Positions 55,985-64,000 are shown, numbered from the stretch's first letter. The stretch is 64,000 nucleotides of DNA from Rubrobacter xylanophilus DSM 9941 (GCF_000014185.1 NC_008148.1:682001-746000); one strand, 5' to 3'. Numbers and translations: made by a program. Notes: a model not told the origin generated them from the letters alone.

Positions 55985-58321
55985 TCAGGTTCCTGTGCGG
56001 GTGATCCTCCAGGCCACCGCCCCCCCGAGCGGGTCCTCGGCGAGCCTCGGCTCCCCCTCCCGCAGCTTTAGGCGCAGCCGGACGGGCTCCTCCCCGCCGG
56101 GGAGCAGCACGTGCCCCTCCGCGGTCTCCGCCTCCGCCGCGAAGACCGCGAGCTCCAGGCCGGCCCAGTCTACGAGGCCGGTGTGCTGCGCCGGGGCCGC
56201 GCGCGGGATGGCCGTCCCGTCGCGCGCCAGGATCACGGCGGGCACCCCCTCGGCGGCCGAAAGATCGTGCCACCTCCCGCCCTCGCGCGCCTCGCCGGAG
56301 AAGTACGAGACCCACACCCCCGGCGGGAGGTAGACCTCCCGCTCCCGGGCCTCGGAGAACAGGGGGGCCACCAGGAGGTCCTCCCCGAAGAGGTACTCGT
56401 CCTCCACCAGCCACGAGGTTCTGTCCTGCGGGTGGGAGAAGAAGAGGGGGCGCACCATCGGGTGCCCCCTCCCGGCGCACAGCGCGGCCTGGGCGTAGAC
56501 GTACGGCAGCAGGGCGTAGCGGAGCTCCACGATCCTGCGGAACTCCTCGATGAAACCCTCGCCGTACTCCCACGGCTCCGTGGGCGGGTGGCCGTGGCAG
56601 CGGGTGTGGGAGCAGAGCGCCCCGAAGGCCAGCCACCGCAGGTAGAGCTCCGGCGGGCTGGGGGCCGAGAACCCCCCGATAAAGTGCCCCCAGAAGGAGA
56701 AGCCGCACAGACCCAGGGAGAGCCCGGCGCGCAGCGTCGCCGCCATGGCGCTGTAGGTCGGCTCCGGGTCGCCGCCCCAGTGGAGCGGGTAGCGCTGGCT
56801 GCCGGCCCACGCGCTGCGGGCCCACTGCACGCTCTCCCCGGTGGCCTCCCGGGTCGCCGCGGCGACCGCCGCGTTGTAGCGCAGCGGGTAGAGGTTGTGC
56901 TCGTGGAAGCCCCCCTGCCTGGTGTGGTAGAGCCCCGAGAGAGGGGCGGCCTCGCCGAAGTCCGCGGTGAAGGCCGCCACGCCCGCGCGGAGGAGCCGGG
57001 AGAGCAGGCCCCCGTACCACCGGGCGGCCTCCGGGTTGGAGAGGTCTATCACCGCGTCGTCCACCGGCGGCTTGCCGTTTGCGGAGAGCACCGCGTAGCC
57101 GCGGTCCACCGCCTCCTTGTGCAGGGCGTCGTTGGGGTGGAGGTAGGGGAACTGCCACAGGCTCAGCCGGAACCCGTCCTCCCCGAGCTCCGAGATCATG
57201 CGTTCGGGCTCGGGGAAGCGGGTGGGGGAGAACCGGAAGTCGTTGTGGAAGGGCTTCTCGGTCCAGCCGGTGTCCAGGTGGAGCACGTCGCAGGGCACCC
57301 CGCTCTGCCTCAGCCTCCGGGCCACCTCGCGCACCTCCCCCTCCGAGCGGTAGCTCTCGCGCCCCATCCACAGCCCGAACGACCACAGCGGGGGCAGCGG
57401 GCTGCGGCCGGTGAGTTCGGTGTAGGAGGAGAGCACCTCCCGCGGGGAGCCGAAGAAGAAGAACAGGTCCAGCACGTCGTCGCCCAGATAGACGACGTTG
57501 GCCGCGTCGTAGGAGCGCCCGACGTCCAGGGTGAGGGGCGCGCTGGTGTGGACGAAGAGGGCGTAGCCCCGGCTGCTGAGCAGGAAGGGGACGGGCTTGT
57601 ACATCCGGGGCGTCTGGGCGCTGTAGGCGTCGTAGGCCCACAGGACGAGGCGCTGGCCGCGCTTGTCGAGGCGGGTGAAGGACTCGCCGCCGCCGTAGAG
57701 CCGCTCGCCCGGCGCGAGCGCGAGGCTGGCGGCGAGGTGCCGGTGCAGGTTGGAGGCGTTGCGCACGAAGCACAGCGGGGTCTGCAGGGTGTTGACGACC
57801 GCCCTGGAGTCCGAGAGGTGGTTGGTGCGGGTGAGGAGCCTGCCGGAGGCGTCGCGGAACTCGAACCCGAGCGGGCTGCGCCGCAGGGCCAGCGAGCCCC
57901 GCGGCCCGCGCCACACGACCCGGTCCCCGAGGTCCTCCGCCTCCCACGAGGGGTCCCGCCCCCGAGGCTCCGAGACGAGCATGGGGGAGGGGGGAGGGGT
58001 GCCGGAGGCCGGGCGGGCCGCTATCCTGAGCCGCAGCGTCCCGGGGGCGACCGGGGAGACCCAGAAGGGGAGGGACTGGTCCTCCTCGTACTCGCCCGGC
58101 GGGACGTCCTCCCACACCCGGTAGTCCTCGAGCTGCAGGGTGAGCTGGTGGTAGGAGACCCGCTGCCGGAGCGCCATGCCCCGCCACAGGATGCTCCCCT
58201 CGCCCGAGGCGGCGTCGAGGGAGACGGCGCTGTCGGCGACGAAGAAGTGGTTCTCCTGGCGGCCGAACTCCCCGCTTACGTCTACCGGCTGGTTCTGGAG
58301 CCCGACGCTCTGCTCGCCCAC
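55985..58321 (-). CDS. GH31 glycoside hydrolase, alpha-xylosidase-like
   Basis: This 778-residue GH31 enzyme has an N-terminal beta-sandwich and a (beta/alpha)8 catalytic domain (PLPPLWSFGLWMGRESY; VPCDVLHLDTGWTE). The nucleophile is D454 in FTADFGEAAP, the K/A-T-D-F-G-E form found in YicI-type alpha-xylosidases. The likely acid/base is D518 in HWGGDPEPTY. C-terminal beta domains follow (DLLVAPLFSEAREREVYLPPG). An alpha-xylosidase acting on xylo-oligosaccharides is a better guess than alpha-glucosidase. It is 7 bp after the SDR gene and lacks a signal peptide, so it is cytoplasmic. Confidence 0.88.
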   Translation of the reverse strand: MGEQSVGLQNQPVDVSGEFGRQENHFFVADSAVSLDAASGEGSILWRGMALRQRVSYHQLTLQLEDYRVWEDVPPGEYEEDQSLPFWVSPVAPGTLRLRIAARPASGTPPPSPMLVSEPRGRDPSWEAEDLGDRVVWRGPRGSLALRRSPLGFEFRDASGRLLTRTNHLSDSRAVVNTLQTPLCFVRNASNLHRHLAASLALAPGERLYGGGESFTRLDKRGQRLVLWAYDAYSAQTPRMYKPVPFLLSSRGYALFVHTSAPLTLDVGRSYDAANVVYLGDDVLDLFFFFGSPREVLSSYTELTGRSPLPPLWSFGLWMGRESYRSEGEVREVARRLRQSGVPCDVLHLDTGWTEKPFHNDFRFSPTRFPEPERMISELGEDGFRLSLWQFPYLHPNDALHKEAVDRGYAVLSANGKPPVDDAVIDLSNPEAARWYGGLLSRLLRAGVAAFTADFGEAAPLSGLYHTRQGGFHEHNLYPLRYNAAVAAATREATGESVQWARSAWAGSQRYPLHWGGDPEPTYSAMAATLRAGLSLGLCGFSFWGHFIGGFSAPSPPELYLRWLAFGALCSHTRCHGHPPTEPWEYGEGFIEEFRRIVELRYALLPYVYAQAALCAGRGHPMVRPLFFSHPQDRTSWLVEDEYLFGEDLLVAPLFSEAREREVYLPPGVWVSYFSGEAREGGRWHDLSAAEGVPAVILARDGTAIPRAAPAQHTGLVDWAGLELAVFAAEAETAEGHVLLPGGEEPVRLRLKLREGEPRLAEDPLGGAVAWRITRTGT

Positions 58322-58328
58322 GGCCCTG

Positions 58329-59057
58329 CTACGGGTAGGAGGTCTCCGTGACGGGGGTGATGATCAGCTCGTGCACGATGCTCTCCTCGGGCTGGCAGAG
58401 CATGAAGAGGGCCGCCCGCGCCACGTTCTCCGGCGGCTGGAGGGTGGCCGGGTCCGGCGGCGGGTCCAGCGTCCTGAAGAAGTTGGTTTGCATCCCCCCC
58501 GCCACGAGGGCCATGACCTTTATGCCGTGCTCCTTGCCCTCGGCCTGCAGTGCCTGGGTGAGGCCCATGACGCCGTGCTTGGAGGAGCAGTAGGCGGTGG
58601 CGTTGGCCCAGCCCTTTTTGGAGGCGGTGGAGGAGACGTTGAGGATCTGCCCGGAGCCCCGCCGGGCCATGTGGGGGAAGACGGCCCGCGAGAGCAGCCA
58701 GGGGCCCCGCAGGTTGGTGTGCTGGACCCTGTCCCACTCCTCGAGGCTCATCTCCACCGCGGAGCGTATGTAGTCCACGCCCGCGTTGTTGACGAGGATG
58801 TCTATGCGCCCCTCCCCCTCCGCGAGGGAGCGCACCCCCGCCTCCACCGAGGCGGGGTCCGCCACGTCCATGAGGAGCGGGCGCCCGCCCGTCTCCTCCG
58901 CGGTGATCCGCGCGCCGTTCTCGTCTATATCCGCGCAGGCCACCCGGGCGCCGTGGGCGGCGAGCGTCCTGGCGATCGCCGCCCCCAGGCCGCTCGCCGC
59001 CCCGGTCACCAGGGCCACCCTTCCCCCAAGGTCGAAGTCCAACCTGTCCTCCGGCAT
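58329..59057 (-). CDS. Short-chain dehydrogenase/reductase
   Basis: This 242-residue classical SDR has the cofactor motif VTGAASGLGAAIA, CADID (the acidic residue suggests NAD preference), LVNNAGVDYI, catalytic NVSSTASKK and Y-x3-K in TAYCSSKHGVMGL. The C-terminus ends EESIVHELIITPVTETSYP, which is common in 3-ketoacyl-like SDRs. The substrate is unknown. It is 7 bp before the GH31 gene in the same direction, so they may form an operon. Confidence 0.9.
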   Translation of the reverse strand: MPEDRLDFDLGGRVALVTGAASGLGAAIARTLAAHGARVACADIDENGARITAEETGGRPLLMDVADPASVEAGVRSLAEGEGRIDILVNNAGVDYIRSAVEMSLEEWDRVQHTNLRGPWLLSRAVFPHMARRGSGQILNVSSTASKKGWANATAYCSSKHGVMGLTQALQAEGKEHGIKVMALVAGGMQTNFFRTLDPPPDPATLQPPENVARAALFMLCQPEESIVHELIITPVTETSYP

Positions 59058-59143
59058 GCTCTCTTCGGCTTCCTTTCTCCTCGGTCCGTGACGACGCTCT
59101 TGCTCGGGAAGATGCCCCCCTTTAATTCCCCGCGTCCGCCAGG

Positions 59144-59596
59144 CTAAACGTCCTGCCTCCTCGGGATGATGGAGATGCCCCCGCTGCGCTCCAGGACGGC
59201 GTACTTGATCTGGTCGAGACGTTCCAGGCCCTGGCTCTCGCGCGCCGCCTCGAGCACGTCCTCCGGGTCCACCCGGGCCTTTCTGAGCCGCTCGTGCAGC
59301 ACCTCGCCGTCCTCTATGAGCACGAGGGGGACGTCGTTGATCCAGCGGTCCACCGCGTCGAAGCGGTGGGTGAGGGCGGTGAGCAGGAGGTTGAGGCTGA
59401 CGAGCGTGAGGACGACGAGGAAGGAGTTGGTGACGGAGAAGTCGTCGCCCAGCAGCCCCTGCTGGGTGGCCTCGGAGATGATCAGGAGCAGCACCAGGTC
59501 GAAGGGGGTCATCTGCGCGAGCGAGCGCCGCCCGGTGGTCCGGAAGATGACCAGCAGGAAGATGTAGATGGCCGCCGCCCGGATTACCGCGTCCAT
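59144..59596 (-). CDS. YetF/DUF421 membrane protein
   Basis: This 150-residue protein has three membrane helices at the N-terminus (YIFLLVIFRTTGRRSLAQMTPFDLVLLLIISEATQQGLLG ... FLVVLTLVSLNLLLTALTHRF) and a small C-terminal DUF421 domain (PLVLIEDGEVLHERLRKARVDPEDVLEAAR, LDQIKYAVLERSGGISIIPRR). TGRR-x(n)-TPFDL is the family hallmark. The function is poorly known. It is followed 18 bp upstream in the same direction by the unknown anchored protein, which probably accompanies it. Confidence 0.9.
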   Translation of the reverse strand: MDAVIRAAAIYIFLLVIFRTTGRRSLAQMTPFDLVLLLIISEATQQGLLGDDFSVTNSFLVVLTLVSLNLLLTALTHRFDAVDRWINDVPLVLIEDGEVLHERLRKARVDPEDVLEAARESQGLERLDQIKYAVLERSGGISIIPRRQDV

Positions 59597-59614
59597 GCGC
59601 CTCCTCCTCTCTTC

Positions 59615-60112
59615 CTACGGGTAGACGAACTGCCTGAGGGTCACGCTGCCGCCCCCGGAGCGGAGGCTGCCCTCGAGAAGCCCGGCCCGGTCGGGCTCGA
59701 GGTCGAAGGTGACGACCGCAGGGCCGCCGGAGGCCCTGAAGGTGTAGAGCACCCCTCCCCTCGCGGCCTCCGCGCCCGCGGGCTCGGGGGTTATGCGCTG
59801 GAGCCTGACGCCCTCCAGGTACCCCTGCTCCACCCAGAGCCGGACCTCCCCGCCCCCGGCGGGAGGCTCCAGGCGCACCCGGAGCGTCGTGGGGCTCCCG
59901 AAGCGCACGAACCGCTCGTACTCCGGGACCGAGACCTCTCCTCCCCCCGCCGAGGCCCCGGCGAGCGGCCCCCCGCCGAAGAGCCCGAGGAGCGCCGCGA
60001 GCGCGAGGGCCGCCATGACGGCCCAGGAGATCCGCTGCGCGCGCCACATCCGCTCCTGAAAGCCGAGATCCTCGGCCAGCTCGATGTCCCTGACCCGCCC
60101 GTCTCCTTCCAT
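59615..60112 (-). CDS. Single-helix anchored protein with outer beta domain, function unknown
   Basis: This 165-residue protein has a short cytoplasmic start (ELAEDLGFQERMWRAQRI), one membrane helix (residues ~30-50) and an outer domain of beta-strand character (VSVPEYERFVRFGSPTTLRVRLEPP). It ends TLRQFVYP. Family assignment is uncertain. The ATG at 60112 is preferred over an upstream frame that would read through a 40-bp palindrome. It is 18 bp before the YetF gene and probably cotranscribed. Confidence 0.7.
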   Translation of the reverse strand: MEGDGRVRDIELAEDLGFQERMWRAQRISWAVMAALALAALLGLFGGGPLAGASAGGGEVSVPEYERFVRFGSPTTLRVRLEPPAGGGEVRLWVEQGYLEGVRLQRITPEPAGAEAARGGVLYTFRASGGPAVVTFDLEPDRAGLLEGSLRSGGGSVTLRQFVYP

Positions 60113-60196
60113 CTCGCCTCCCGCCGCTCGCGTTTTTCGGGCCTCTCCCCGCGAAGTTTCCTCCAGCCCGCCCGCGCATCTCAAGTGGCGGCAGGA

Positions 60197-60236
60197 AAGG
60201 GGGAGCCCCCGGATGGCCATCCGGGGGCTCCCCCTT
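60197..60236 (-). terminator. 40-bp perfect palindrome, probable terminator of the small gene
   Basis: Bases 60197-60216 are fully complementary to 60217-60236, centred on GGCC. On the minus strand it is followed by TTTCC and lies 18 bp after the stop of the gene at 60255-60485. The length and perfection are unusual. Confidence 0.7.
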
Positions 60237-60254
60237 CTCGCGCGTGTTCTTGTC

Positions 60255-60485
60255 CTACCCGGCGGAGAGGCGCTTCCCGAGGAGCTCTCTGGCCCTCTGC
60301 GCGCGCCGGCGGTCCTCCTCCTGCACCTGGCGGAAGAACTCCGCCAGGTCGCCGTCCCCGCTCTCCTCGGCGTCCCGTATGTAGGTCTCGTAGGTGGCGC
60401 CGCCCTCCAGGGCGTGGTAGAGCACGCTGGTGAGGTCGTACACCGTGTTGGGCGTTCCCGTGGCCCTCTCCTCTCCTGCGGCCAA
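60255..60485 (-). CDS. Small conserved helical protein, function unknown
   Basis: This 76-residue protein has two helices and the blocks TVYDLTSVLYHALEGGATYETYIRDAEESGD and LAEFFRQVQEEDRRRAQRARELL. Spacing of acidic and His residues recalls a half-ferritin-like helix pair, but it is too short for a metal site. It resembles small uncharacterised proteins of thermophiles. TTG 60485 sits behind GAGGAGGAGG. A strong palindromic terminator follows. Confidence 0.75.
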   Translation of the reverse strand: MAAGEERATGTPNTVYDLTSVLYHALEGGATYETYIRDAEESGDGDLAEFFRQVQEEDRRRAQRARELLGKRLSAG

Positions 60486-60539
60486 GGCCTCCTCCTCTCT
60501 TCGCCTGCACCCCCTCCCTACCCGCCGGCGGGCGGGGGG

Positions 60540-61559
60540 CTAACCGGTTTTTGCGCCGCGGCGCGGGAATTGGCCCGAAGGTTGCACCCTCCGTACAACG
60601 GAGGGTTCGGCCGCGGGGAGGTCGGACAGCGCCTCCAGCACCTCCTCCACCCCTATCCGCAGCAGCCCGGGGTCCGGGCTGCTGCCGTGAGGGTCGCCGG
60701 TCGTGCCCGCCCACAGCACCCGGTGCAGGCGCCTTTCGGGGGGAGGGCCCCAGCGCGACGGCGGGGTGGGGCCGAAGAGCACCACGGAGGGGGTGAAGAG
60801 CGCGGTGGCCAGGTGGGCGACGCCGGTGTCCCCGCAGGCCACCCGGCCCGCGGCGGCGACGAGCGCGGCGAGCTGCAGGAGGTCGGTGCGCCCGGCGAGC
60901 ACGCTCCCGGGGGGCAGCCCGGCCAGGGAGGCGACCCGGCGGGCGAGGGCCTCCTCGCCGGGCCCGCCGGTGACGAGCACCGGCCTCCCCGAGGCGGCCT
61001 CCGAGCGGGCGACGGCCGCCCACCTCTCGGGCGGCCAGCGGCGGGCGGGGCTGGCCGCCCCGGGGTGGATGAGGGTCGCGCCGCGGGCCCCCGGGGGGGC
61101 GGGGAGGCGCGGGGCGGGGAGGTCCAGCCGCCGCGGGTCCGCCGGGAGGCCGTAGTGGGCGAGCAGGCGGCACCAGCGCCGCACCTCGTGCTCCTCCTCC
61201 CGCCAGCGGGGGCCGCCCGCGCTCTCGGGCACCTCGGGGCTGGCGAACCAGAGCGCCCGGCGGGGGCGGGCCGCGAGCAGCGCCCGGTGGCTCTGCGGGC
61301 CCCGGCCGTGCAGGTTGACCGCCACGTCGGCCCCGTGCAGGGCTTGCGGCAGCGGGGCGAGCGGCGCCGTGTCGGCCACCTCGAAGCCCGCCGCGAGACG
61401 GGCGAGCGGGGCGAGCGGCGCCGGGGCGGCGAGGACGGGGCGGTGCTCGGGGAAGCGCTCCCGCAGCGCCCGCAGCGCGGGGACCGCCGTCAGCAGGTCC
61501 CCGAGCCCCAGCGCCCGGAGCGCGACCAGCAGGGGCCTTCCGCCCGCGGCGGGGGGCAC
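60540..61559 (-). CDS. Glycosyltransferase family 9 (heptosyltransferase-like)
   Basis: This 339-residue protein matches the ADP-heptose:LPS heptosyltransferase family. It has LVALRALGLGDLLTAVPALRALRERFP at the N-terminus, VAVNLHGRGPQSHRALL, and a C-terminal donor site ATLIHPGAASPARRWPPERWAAVA ... VACGDTGVAHLATALFTPSVVLFGPTPP. The GTG start is 1 bp after the hldE stop, so it is part of the heptose run. The acceptor in an actinobacterium is unknown. Confidence 0.87.
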   Translation of the reverse strand: MPPAAGGRPLLVALRALGLGDLLTAVPALRALRERFPEHRPVLAAPAPLAPLARLAAGFEVADTAPLAPLPQALHGADVAVNLHGRGPQSHRALLAARPRRALWFASPEVPESAGGPRWREEEHEVRRWCRLLAHYGLPADPRRLDLPAPRLPAPPGARGATLIHPGAASPARRWPPERWAAVARSEAASGRPVLVTGGPGEEALARRVASLAGLPPGSVLAGRTDLLQLAALVAAAGRVACGDTGVAHLATALFTPSVVLFGPTPPSRWGPPPERRLHRVLWAGTTGDPHGSSPDPGLLRIGVEEVLEALSDLPAAEPSVVRRVQPSGQFPRRGAKTG

Positions 61560-61560
61560 C

Positions 61561-62928
61561 TCAGCCGCTCTCCGCCCGGCTCGCGGCCTCCCGGATCAGG
61601 CGGCTCGTCGAGCGCCCCTCGACGTACGGCAGGATCACCGCCTCCCCTCCCCAGCGGGCCAGAACCCTGGCCTCCGGCAGCTCCGAGAGCTCGTAGTCGC
61701 CGCCCTTGGCGAAGATGTGCGGCCTGAGGCGCTCGAGGGCCTCCTCCGGGGTGTCCTCCTCGAAGAGGAGCACCTCGTCCACGCAGCCCAGGGCCCGCAG
61801 CACGGTGGCCCGCTCCTCCTGCGGGACCAGCGGGCGGTCCTCGCCCTTCAGGCGGCGCACGGAGGCGTCGGAGTTCAGGCAGACGACGAGGCAGTCGCCG
61901 AGGGACCGGGCCGCCTCCAGCATCCGCACGTGCCCGGCGTGCAGCAGGTCGAAGCACCCGCCCGTCGCCACGACGGTGCCACCCCGCTCGCGCACCCGGC
62001 GGGCGAGCTCCTCGGCGGCCGTCCGGCCCTCTGCGGGCGGCCGCGGGGCCCCGGGGCGGAAGGCGTGGGCCCCGCCCCCGGCCACGAACGCCGAGGCGGC
62101 CCGCACCGCCCCCTCGACCGCCTCCCGGGCGGAGGCCCCGGCGGCGGCGAGGGAGGCCGCCCGGGAGGCGAAGCGGTCCCCGGCCCCGCAGGGGTCCCCG
62201 CCCGCGGCGCGGGGGGCGGGGACGGCGCAGGAGCCTCCCTCCCCGGCGAGGACCGCCCCCTCCGGGCCGAGGGTCACCGCCACGCCCGCCGCCCGCCAGC
62301 GCTCGAGCAGCAGCCGGGCCCGCCGGCCGGCCGCGGCGCGGCCCCCGCCGGGCACGCCGGGGGCGAACAGGGCCGCCTCTTCGGCGTTTGGGGTGGCCAG
62401 GAAGGCCCCGGGCACCGGCCCCGAGCCGCGCGGGTGCGGGTCCCAGAGCAGGGGCGACCGGGCGGCGGCCCGCACGAGGTGCCCCCGGAGGGCCGCCGCG
62501 ACCCCCCGCCCGTAGTCCGAGACCAGCACGGCGGAGGCGGCCTCCAGCGCGGCCTCCACCTCCCCGCCGGGCCGGCCGGGGCGCGCCGGGCCCTCCCGGT
62601 CCAGGCGCAGCAGGGGGCGGCCGGAGGCCAGGATCCTGATCTTCTCCGGCGTGGGGCCACAGAGGCCCAGGTCCACGACCTCCACCCCCGCGCAGGCCAG
62701 GAGGTCGGACAGCTCCTCGCCCGCCCCATCCCGGCCCAGCGCGCAGATCAGGCAGACCTCCTGTCCGTCGGCGGCGGCGAGCGCGGCGGCCAGCGCGGCG
62801 CCGCCGGGGCGGGAGCGCCGCTCCTCCTCCTCGACCACCGGGACCGGGGCGTCCGGGCACAGCCGGGTCGCCCGGCCGGTTACGTCCCGGTCGAGCAGCG
62901 CGTCGCCGACCACCACCAGCCGGCTCAC
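61561..62928 (-). CDS. hldE: Bifunctional heptose-7-phosphate kinase / heptose-1-phosphate adenylyltransferase
   Basis: This 455-residue fusion has an N-terminal PfkB-type kinase (VVVGDALLDRDVTG, RPGGAALAAALAAADG, catalytic GGDPCGAGDRFASRAA) and a C-terminal cytidylyltransferase-fold domain from about residue 320 (VVATGGCFDLLHAGHVRMLEAARSLGD, H-x-G-H motif; RPLVPQEERATVLRAL). It makes ADP-heptose together with GmhA. The kinase usually prefers D-glycero-beta-D-manno-heptose-7-phosphate. GTG 62928 overlaps the gmhA stop as GTGA. Both domains look complete. Confidence 0.9.
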   Translation of the reverse strand: MSRLVVVGDALLDRDVTGRATRLCPDAPVPVVEEEERRSRPGGAALAAALAAADGQEVCLICALGRDGAGEELSDLLACAGVEVVDLGLCGPTPEKIRILASGRPLLRLDREGPARPGRPGGEVEAALEAASAVLVSDYGRGVAAALRGHLVRAAARSPLLWDPHPRGSGPVPGAFLATPNAEEAALFAPGVPGGGRAAAGRRARLLLERWRAAGVAVTLGPEGAVLAGEGGSCAVPAPRAAGGDPCGAGDRFASRAASLAAAGASAREAVEGAVRAASAFVAGGGAHAFRPGAPRPPAEGRTAAEELARRVRERGGTVVATGGCFDLLHAGHVRMLEAARSLGDCLVVCLNSDASVRRLKGEDRPLVPQEERATVLRALGCVDEVLLFEEDTPEEALERLRPHIFAKGGDYELSELPEARVLARWGGEAVILPYVEGRSTSRLIREAASRAESG

Positions 62929-63503
62929 CGGGCCGCCTCCCGGTCGAGGGCGGAGCAGAGGATGTGGATCGCCACCTGGTGCACCTCCTGGATGGTCGCC
63001 GTCGCCGCGGCCTCCACGCACAGCGCCTCGTCGCAGAGCTCGGCCAGCGGGTTCGGGGCCGGGCCGGTGAGGGCCCACGCGGCCATGCCGCCCGCCCGCG
63101 CGGCCTCCGCCGCGGCTAGCACGTTGGGGCTCCGGCCGGAGGTGGAGAGGGCCACCAGCACGTCCCCGGGGCGCCCGTGGGCCCGCACCTGCCGGGCGAA
63201 GGCCTCCTCCGGACCGTAGTCGTTGGCTATGGCGGTGAGGCCCGGCCCCTCAGCGTGCAGCGCGAGGGCGGAGAAGGCCTGCCGGTCCTCCAGGTAGCGC
63301 CCCACCAGCTCGCCGGTGAGGTGCTGGGCGAGGGCCGCGCTGCCGCCGTTGCCGGCCGCGAGCAGCCGCCCGCCGCCCATGAGCACCCCGGCGAGGCGCC
63401 GGCCCCACGACTCCAGCCGCCACACCTCCGCCTCGAAGGAGGAGAGGGCCCGCGCGAGGGCCGCGAGGTGCTCCCTGCCGGTGGGCGGGAGGGTGGCCCT
63501 CAT
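62925..63503 (-). CDS. gmhA: Sedoheptulose-7-phosphate isomerase (SIS domain)
   Basis: This 192-residue SIS protein has LLAAGNGGSAALAQHLTGELVGRY, LSTSGRSPNVLAAAEAARAGG and the C-terminal TATIQEVHQVAIHILCSAL. This matches GmhA, which turns sedoheptulose-7-phosphate into D-glycero-D-manno-heptose-7-phosphate. ATG 63503 overlaps the stop of the upstream glycosyltransferase (ATGA) and its own stop overlaps hldE, so the run is translationally coupled. Confidence 0.9.
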   Translation of the reverse strand: MRATLPPTGREHLAALARALSSFEAEVWRLESWGRRLAGVLMGGGRLLAAGNGGSAALAQHLTGELVGRYLEDRQAFSALALHAEGPGLTAIANDYGPEEAFARQVRAHGRPGDVLVALSTSGRSPNVLAAAEAARAGGMAAWALTGPAPNPLAELCDEALCVEAAATATIQEVHQVAIHILCSALDREAAR

Positions 63504-64000
63504 CGCGCCGCCCCCCCGCGGGCGGCCCCCGCGCCGCCCGAGAGCCCCCGGTAGACCTCCAGGGTCTGCGCCGCTATCCGGGGCCAGCCGTACCGGGAGC
63601 GGGCCCGGCGGACCCCGGCCTCGCCGAAGGCCCTGCGCCTCTCCGGGTCCGCCAGCAGGGAGCGGAGCGCCCGCGCCAGCTCCTCCGGGTCGCGCGGGGG
63701 CACCAGGAGGCCGGTCTCCCCGTGCACCACCGAGTCCACCAGCCCCCCGACGGCCGAGGCCACCACCGGCACCCCGCAGGCCATCGCCTCCAGCGGGACT
63801 ATCCCGAAGGGCTCGTACCACGGCACGCACACGGCGACGTCCGCCGAGCGGAGCAGGGCGGGCACCCTGGCGTGGTCCACCCTCCCGAGCAGCCGCACCC
63901 GCCCCTCTACCCCCAGCCTGCGGGCGAGGGCCCCGAACCTCCGGGCCTCCGGGTCGGAGGCGAGCTCGGAGGCCGGCGGGCCGCCGGCCACGACCAGCTC
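63500..64000 (-). CDS. Glycosyltransferase family 4, C-terminal part (runs off the right edge)
   Basis: The last ~166 residues of a GT-B glycosyltransferase are present; its N-terminus lies beyond position 64000. Visible donor-site blocks are VRLLGRVDHARVPALLRSADVAVCVPWYEPFGIVPLEAMACGVPVVASAVGGLVDSVVHGETGLLVPP (E-x7-E) and the final helix. It overlaps gmhA by 4 bp, so it belongs to the heptose cluster. The donor sugar is not determined. Confidence 0.86.
   Translation of the reverse strand, partial: ELVVAGGPPASELASDPEARRFGALARRLGVEGRVRLLGRVDHARVPALLRSADVAVCVPWYEPFGIVPLEAMACGVPVVASAVGGLVDSVVHGETGLLVPPRDPEELARALRSLLADPERRRAFGEAGVRRARSRYGWPRIAAQTLEVYRGLSGGAGAARGGAAR

Overview
The window is very GC-rich and gene-dense. 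Gene starts are often GTG or TTG, and neighbouring genes often share 1-4 bp overlaps. Gene content points to a thermophilic, stress-hardened actinobacterium; Rubrobacter xylanophilus or a close relative is my best guess. The indicators are ergothioneine genes, manganese catalase, a class II photolyase, myo-inositol-phosphate synthase, two small heat-shock proteins and an ATP-dependent PEP carboxykinase. This assignment is inference from gene content, not a database match. I see no rRNA, tRNA, CRISPR array, insertion sequence, integrase or phage gene.

Layout, left end to about 23 kb. Positions 1-4185 hold the end of a cobalamin nucleotide-loop and side-chain operon (cobT fragment, cobS, cbiB, threonine-phosphate decarboxylase, alpha-ribazole phosphatase, cobU). 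Next is divergent mntR/mntH with a shared operator-like motif, then a ZIP metal transporter. A secreted coiled-coil cell-wall protein and an MFS-nagA-macrodomain-msrB run follow. Two tandem LtaS-like membrane phosphotransferases come next, then a photolyase and a DUF202 protein. A five-gene envelope operon is built around an HtrA-type protease lipoprotein and ends in an orphan solute-binding lipoprotein.

Layout, 23.8-34.8 kb. This is a heat-shock and proteostasis island: hsp20, a small sigma-70-family factor, a second hsp20 with an unusual repeat-bearing leader, and a Clp ATPase. The Clp ATPase sits in a compact run with a DUF1931 histone-fold protein, a membrane-anchored ClpP-fold (SDH-type) protease and a cardiolipin-synthase-like enzyme. 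PEP carboxykinase and Mn-catalase follow, each ending in a clear hairpin.

Layout, 34.8-64 kb. A PhoD-type phosphatase precedes an egtB-egtC-egtD-osmC run. Then come ino1 with two glycosyltransferases, a sulfotransferase/quinone-reductase pair, a phasin-like helical protein, a Pmp3-like peptide and an IMPase/HisN-type phosphatase. A golvesin-NlpC/P60 hydrolase, SppA, a ParB-like protein, a metallophosphoesterase, a Nudix enzyme and an NfeD-stomatin pair follow. A soluble NarL-type two-component system lies beside a GH31 alpha-xylosidase-like enzyme. The window ends in a heptose cluster (GT9, hldE, gmhA, GT4) that runs off the right edge.

The least explained features are four. The Clp ATPase seems to lack the ClpP-docking tripeptide yet neighbours a different ClpP-fold protease. 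The second hsp20 leader carries two hairpins whose CCUUCC segments could pair with the ribosome-binding site. The tandem LtaS-like proteins have a Thr rather than a formylglycine site, and one has a twin-arginine-like motif before its last membrane helix. ADP-heptose genes occur in a genome that otherwise looks like a monoderm actinobacterium.
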